Of a stretch of 13,306 nt of DNA, positions 9,302-13,306 are shown in pieces. The DNA lies in NCBI GenBank assembly GCA_900404475.1, contig OUQQ01000560.1:1-13306 (forward strand). The letters are read 5' to 3'. Origin of the DNA: Spongospora subterranea. Lineage: Eukaryota > Endomyxa > Phytomyxea > Plasmodiophorida > Plasmodiophoridae. Position numbers and translations under genes: made by a program. Within the stretch, counting starts at the first letter, position 1. Each line of letters starts with the position of its first letter. The notes under the pieces were generated by a model that was given only the letters and a program-made list of their open reading frames with translations, made no database searches and was not told the origin of the DNA.

Positions 9302-9338
9302 CAAGGTTGGCAGAAACTCCATGAAAAATGGCAGACAT

Positions 9339-11888
9339 TCATGGATCGATGAAAGTGAGTTCAAGAGTAGACTGGTTATTGATTGGTATCTCCATAATAA
9401 TCTCCTCCTTGCCCAATTGCCGTTGCTCAAGATTGATGGAGATGGCGCGGCCGTCGTTTTCATCGGCAAGGTCCGGTGCATTGGCGGCCATCCACTTTCG
9501 AATCGCAATCTGAACATCCCCGATAGTCTGCTCGTTGCGAACTGTCACCGGACCGACCAATTTCTGTTCATTTTTTACCCTGGAATACATTATTATCATG
9601 ATAACCTCTCTCTCATTGGTTGTTGACAATAATGGTGTATCGTTCATTCAATAACACCTCCTGCAGTAGAAAACTCGAAAATTGTCCCAATAGATGTGGC
9701 GGTAAACAACATGTTAAAATGTTCCGGGAAAGAAGACACAAACTATTTTGTTGATGGTACGAATTTCAGGCGTTGAGATGGAAAACTGAACGACTTCAAT
9801 CAAAGAAATATATTTCTGACCTGAGATGCAATTTGACAGGCATTTCTCTGATTCGTCGCCATTGTTCTAGTTCCAAATATCTCCTATCAGCAGCTTTGGC
9901 GGTCTCATGAAACTGGTCACTGACTCGTTTAGCAGTAAAGTGAATAATGTCGTGGACAATATCGCTGGCAATGGCATTCAGGTCTATTCGCTCGGTTATG
10001 GTGTCGACAAGATAGGGTAGTACACATTCCTCAACAGCACTTTTTTGCCGATCGTACAGGAACCCCCGTCTCTCAAGCGATTTGAACACAGACGCGGTCA
10101 GGTTCGAGAGATATTCTGGCGCCAAACGATAACTGATTGATTTCTGTGAAGTTATATCAAGCTCATGAATACAATCAACCTTTCAAGCGATCCAACAATT
10201 TGACTGTAGCTGGCAACACATTAAACCCCCTTAAATAACATTTTTTTGGTGTTTACCAGGGCGATGAAAGTAACAGACTTTGGAGTTGCCATAGTATTGA
10301 AGAACGAAAATAATAATGATTATGCGAATGGTTGGTAGGCAATATCGACGAACCTGAGTGACATTTTGCTCTGCCTTTACACGCTGGCGTTCACATATCA
10401 CTTTTTGTCCCTATGGTCCCAATCAACAGTGATCCAAACATCAAAGTCGTCAACAACAAAGTAAAGGAACATCCAACGATGAAAACAGCACCAAATAATA
10501 TGATGCACTGGGGAAAGGGGTCTTCAACATCCAATGCAGCCGGCGCGGTTGAATTTGAAAAACTCAGAAATGTTGAATACAGATACGTCATGAGATTGAC
10601 AACAGTCAACTTTTGTTAACACAACGATCAAACACTTACAGTGTCAAAGATTCTTGCAGCTTCAGAGCATTCTAGATCAGCAGTGGCCTGTTCCCTCGAA
10701 GAAGAGGCGAGCATAGCTATCCTCTTGCGTTGGGCAATGGCGACGAGGTCAGCTTCCATCCGCACTTCCATCAACGCCTGCTCGAGAGTTTTGCCAACGA
10801 GGACGGAGACGGTGCCAGAGATTGCCCCATTAAAATCGAACAGATCGCCTGACTCTGGATCCAACTAACTCACAATGTCATAAAAAATCCCAGCAATGAT
10901 ATACAACATCAAGAAATCATGGTGTCATTAAAACGAACAGGTTTTGATAAAATTCGTGACAAATTATCCTTTTTCTGGTTCCCAAAAGTAGAACATCTGG
11001 ACTCAAATTCGAATTAAAAAGGAAACACCTCCATTTTGATTACCTGCTGTCCATAGATAATCCAACAAACGAACAAGATCAAGCAACAGATTAACACCTT
11101 GATATTGCCTTGTTTTGCAGAAACAAAACCAGAAATGCATTAGAAGGAACAGTAATTGAATTGTTAAATAAATGGTTTACCTGAGTGCTATTGTCCATGC
11201 CGATTTTGGTAGGGATATATGGTGGCGTAGATGGACGGTTTCGGAATAGATCTGTCTGAACCTGAGCGATACTATGCCGAATCCGCCCACATCCTTCATT
11301 TGATTGCTCCTCTAAATACTCATGCAGCGGAAATGGGATGAAACTCGCCTCAACGCAAGTGACTACGTGGGCCATTATACATAATCAATCAATGGATAAA
11401 CAAAACAGCAAACCAAACCCAGAAAAATGAAATTACAGCTCATTCATTAACTCAAGGGGTCTTGACCAGATGTTTTAGAACGGTGACGGCAGCATTACAA
11501 CTTTCGGCAGAAAAAGCTTGAAGCAAATGTGCTTAAATATATAAAACCATTCAACAATGTAGACAGATCGCATGAGAGGGGTTTAAAGACAAGAGCTGGT
11601 AGACAGCGACGAAGAGGATTAATGACTGTTGAAGAACAGTGTTTTACCTTGATGTAGTTTGGCAATAGAGATTGGTCTGGAATTGAGGCGATTACCAGGA
11701 TGAAGTAGCTTTTTGGCCATCTTCCTAGGTAAGTCAGCACCAGGGACGATAGACAGTGCAATTTTCCCATATGCGACTCCACGATAGACACGAGGATCAC
11801 CCATGATATTGATTGGTGTCTCCATGGCCTCAACAGAGACTCTTGCCGCTGATGGTGATTTGGATACCCTTTGTCGAATATCAATCAT
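9339..11888 (-). CDS. RSPH3: Radial spoke protein 3 (RSPH3/RSP3) with a C-terminal ubiquitin-like extension
   Basis: Six exons: 11888-11648, 11362-11181, 10864-10640, 10410-10354, 10143-9821, 9579-9339; introns of 285, 316, 229, 210 and 241 nt; 422 aa. RSP3 anchors the radial spoke stalk to axonemal doublets and acts as an A-kinase anchor. Family motifs appear in order: NIMGDPRVYRG (27-37), VQTDLFRNRPSTPPYIPTK (115-133), SGDLFDF (146-152), LVGKTLEQALMEV (163-175), the CERQRVKAEQ linker helix (222-231), YLSNLTASVFKSLERRGFLYD (split here as 246-255 and 256-266), and an amphipathic helix SDIVHDIIHFTAKRV (295-309) where family members bind RII/Dpy-30 domains. The last exon adds 79 residues (344-422) that read like a ubiquitin-like fold: IGDVQIAIRKWM and, near the end, NNQSTLELTF. 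The start is the first ATG after an in-frame stop near 11944. The exon 1-2 and 5-6 junctions are the least certain; reading through exon 5 would instead end at 9796. Confidence 0.9.
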
Positions 11889-12941
11889 ATCAGTATAACA
11901 ATCAGTACGGTTAGATTGATCAAAAAGCGATATGAATCCACTTTAAGAATGTCCCGTCGCTATAGTTACAAAGCGTCACTTATTCTTCATTGTCAACTGA
12001 GACAATGCTAAGATTGAACCCGGAACACCTTCCATGTATCAATTCAGTATGGATTTTTCAGATTCTCTACAAAAGATAAAAGTCAATGTGAACAAGGGTC
12101 TGGCTTTGCTGACATTATCTCAGTAAGCCGCAAACAATCTTTGTAGCTTACCGGGGTGCCGGGATCGTGCCGGGAACCAGCGATCATGTATGTTCATTGG
12201 GTCTTGTTTCTAGATACGGATTTCATATCTAGTTGATATGGGTTGCGAATCTGCAGATACCAAATTGTTGTCATGTTCTATTGGAGGAGCTTTAGGCCAT
12301 GAATATGGTGCTGAACTTTACCTGGAAGAAATGTAGGCCCACCGCCCACATGTATTCTGGTTATCTATTCCAATAGTAATTTCCGTTGTTCAATAAATTT
12401 CTTATTGATCAGCTTGAAAAACGTGTTGTGATTTTTATTCACTCAAGAAATCTACTGGACATTCACAGGTTTGTCATAGACCAGTTCGAGGATCGTGGCT
12501 CACCAAAAACGAACAACCCCATCTTTTTCATGATGATAAAAAACCACGATTTTGATTTTTTGAAAAAAACCAAAATTCTTTTGGCGCTTCTGAGCGTTCA
12601 TTGTTTTTCTGTTGCGTTTGGTGACTCCTCTGTTTTCGAATTCTAACTAGATAGTCGAAATGGTCCCATTCATCATCTCCAAGGACGCACTCGACGCGGC
12701 GGCAAGATATGGATAACGGGTCAGTTTGGATCAATAAGAATTTTTCCAGAAGAACGGGAACATCAACTTTCATGTTCTCGAATGACGAATGACCCCCCAG
12801 GTTGTATCTTGGGCTTCAACTCCACATTGGTCAGCAATCTGTTTCTGTCCGAAGGGGTTCCTGGAACGGTTCCATGGTGTCCTCTGCCTCAGTCTTCCTT
12901 GTTCTGTGGTTGTGTTCCTTTTGTTTTTTTGTTCCGCTCCG
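11889..12941. other. Gene-poor region between RSPH3 and the gag remnant
   Basis: No gene can be supported. The left part should hold the RSPH3 promoter. A minus-strand frame ending at 12528 (12773-12528) reads plausibly for its first 43 codons but has no recognisable family. Part of 12500-12800 may be the long terminal repeat or leader of the gag element to the right. AT-rich runs occur around 12520-12590. Confidence 0.45.
12210..12232. repeat. Short inverted repeat CTAGATA...TATCTAG
   Basis: Perfect 7-bp arms separated by a 9-bp spacer. It could be a dimeric binding site or chance; no adjacent gene explains it. Confidence 0.45.
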
Positions 12942-13306
12942 ATGGAAGTCGATTCTCCTCCCTCATACGAGTAACCAATGGAGGCCTACGAGCAACAGCG
13001 GCAATCTAACCTTAATTTACAGAAAGAGTTGGCGGTCGCCGCGCAAGTGCTCAGAAACGTCCATCAAGACGACGGGAAGGGAGAGATCGAGATGTTGCGC
13101 CAGGAATTGCGACACTTGGGTGAGTTACGGGCGCAGAACTCGAACGCCGGCCCAAAACTCGCGACCCCAGAGAAATTCGATGGAAATCGAGCCAGTTTCC
13201 GTGCCTTCTTCAACCAAGTAAACCTTTTGGTAAATCTTCCGTCAATAGGCATTGGTCCGACACAGACCGGGTGGGTTTCCTGGTCAGCTTATTGAAGGGC
13301 CCTGCA
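12942..13306 (+). pseudogene. Ty3/gypsy-type retroelement gag fragment, broken and truncated by the window edge
   Basis: The frame opens at the ATG at 12942 (MEVDSPPSYE), is interrupted by a TAA at 12972-12974, and resumes in the same frame with MEAYEQQRQ. A Gln/Glu-rich coiled-coil stretch follows, then the gag signature KLATPEKFDGNRASFRAFFN. The capsid-like pattern then breaks off: the continuation with the expected DRVGFLVSLLKGPA motif is in another frame (from about 13256), while the original frame stops at 13293-13295. A frameshift therefore lies between roughly 13225 and 13255. The zinc knuckle and pol region would lie beyond the right edge. The two lesions mark an inactive copy, or assembly errors in a repeat. 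Confidence 0.75.

Larger units (their letters stand above)
8271..9338. other. Intergenic region upstream of glutamine synthetase homologue
   Basis: No supportable gene is seen. Two 61-codon plus-strand frames (8407-8592, 8607-8792) lack any family features. The region should contain the promoter of the minus-strand gene starting at 8270 and the 3' end of the RSPH3 gene. A good donor-like GTAAGT occurs on the minus strand near 8381, so a 5' leader intron is possible. Two telomere-box nonamers (AAACCCTAA) lie in opposite orientation at 8618-8626 and 9006-9014. Confidence 0.5.

Noticed and set aside
9321..9626. Plus-strand frames over the last RSPH3 exon
   Set aside because: Antisense shadows of the ubiquitin-like exon.
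12120..12190. GC-rich stretch checked for a tRNA gene
   Set aside because: No cloverleaf with a T-arm GTTCRA motif and matching acceptor stem could be formed; no tRNA or rRNA found elsewhere in the window.
12386..12646. Plus-strand 86-codon frame
   Set aside because: Composition is driven by AT-rich sequence (Phe, Ile, Lys, Asn); no motif and it ends before the gag start.
12528..12773. Minus-strand frame beginning MKVDVPVLLEKF
   Set aside because: The first 43 residues look plausible, but the rest runs through an AT-rich low-complexity part. No family recognised; it may be part of a retroelement leader in antisense.
1..13306. CRISPR arrays, bacterial operons or phage modules
   Set aside because: No regularly spaced repeats and no prokaryotic gene organisation; all solid genes contain spliceosomal introns.

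Overview
The window looks like a stretch of nuclear genome from an intron-rich eukaryote with motile cilia or flagella. All convincing genes are split by short GT-AG introns, mostly about 47-320 nt, several with a TGCTAAT-like branch motif. One gene encodes radial spoke protein 3, a component of motile axonemes. Together with two secreted spherulin/germin-type cupins and a FluG-type glutamine synthetase homologue, this fits a zoosporic (chytrid-like) early-diverging fungus best. That placement is inference: no rRNA or other phylogenetic marker is present.

Layout from left to right. 2-289 (+) is the tail of a Ty3/gypsy-type retroelement protease, cut by the left edge. 290-1135 has no supportable gene. 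1136-2169 (+) is a probable multi-exon seven-helix membrane protein with unresolved reading-frame changes in the middle. 2653-3759 (-) and 4012-4907 (+) are two divergent secreted cupin paralogues, head to head across 252 bp. 5232-8270 (-) is an 11-exon glutamine synthetase-family gene whose spliced product (495 aa by my reconstruction) begins with a likely mitochondrial presequence. 8271-9338 is intergenic. 9339-11888 (-) is a 6-exon RSPH3/RSP3 gene (422 aa) whose last exon encodes what looks like a ubiquitin-like domain. 11889-12941 has no confident gene. 12942-13306 (+) is a broken Ty3/gypsy gag with an in-frame stop and a frameshift, running off the right edge.

The genes do not form an obvious pathway. 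The only clear functional pairing is the two cupins, which are paralogues that probably share a promoter region. One keeps all four cupin metal ligands; the other has lost one histidine and gained a long Lys/Ala-rich basic tail. Retroelement fragments at both edges suggest that the contig ends in dispersed repeats. The most novel observations are the apparent RSP3-ubiquitin-like fusion and the diverged cupin with a cationic tail. Splice junctions were deduced by hand from GT-AG signals, codon phase and protein-family continuity, without transcript data.
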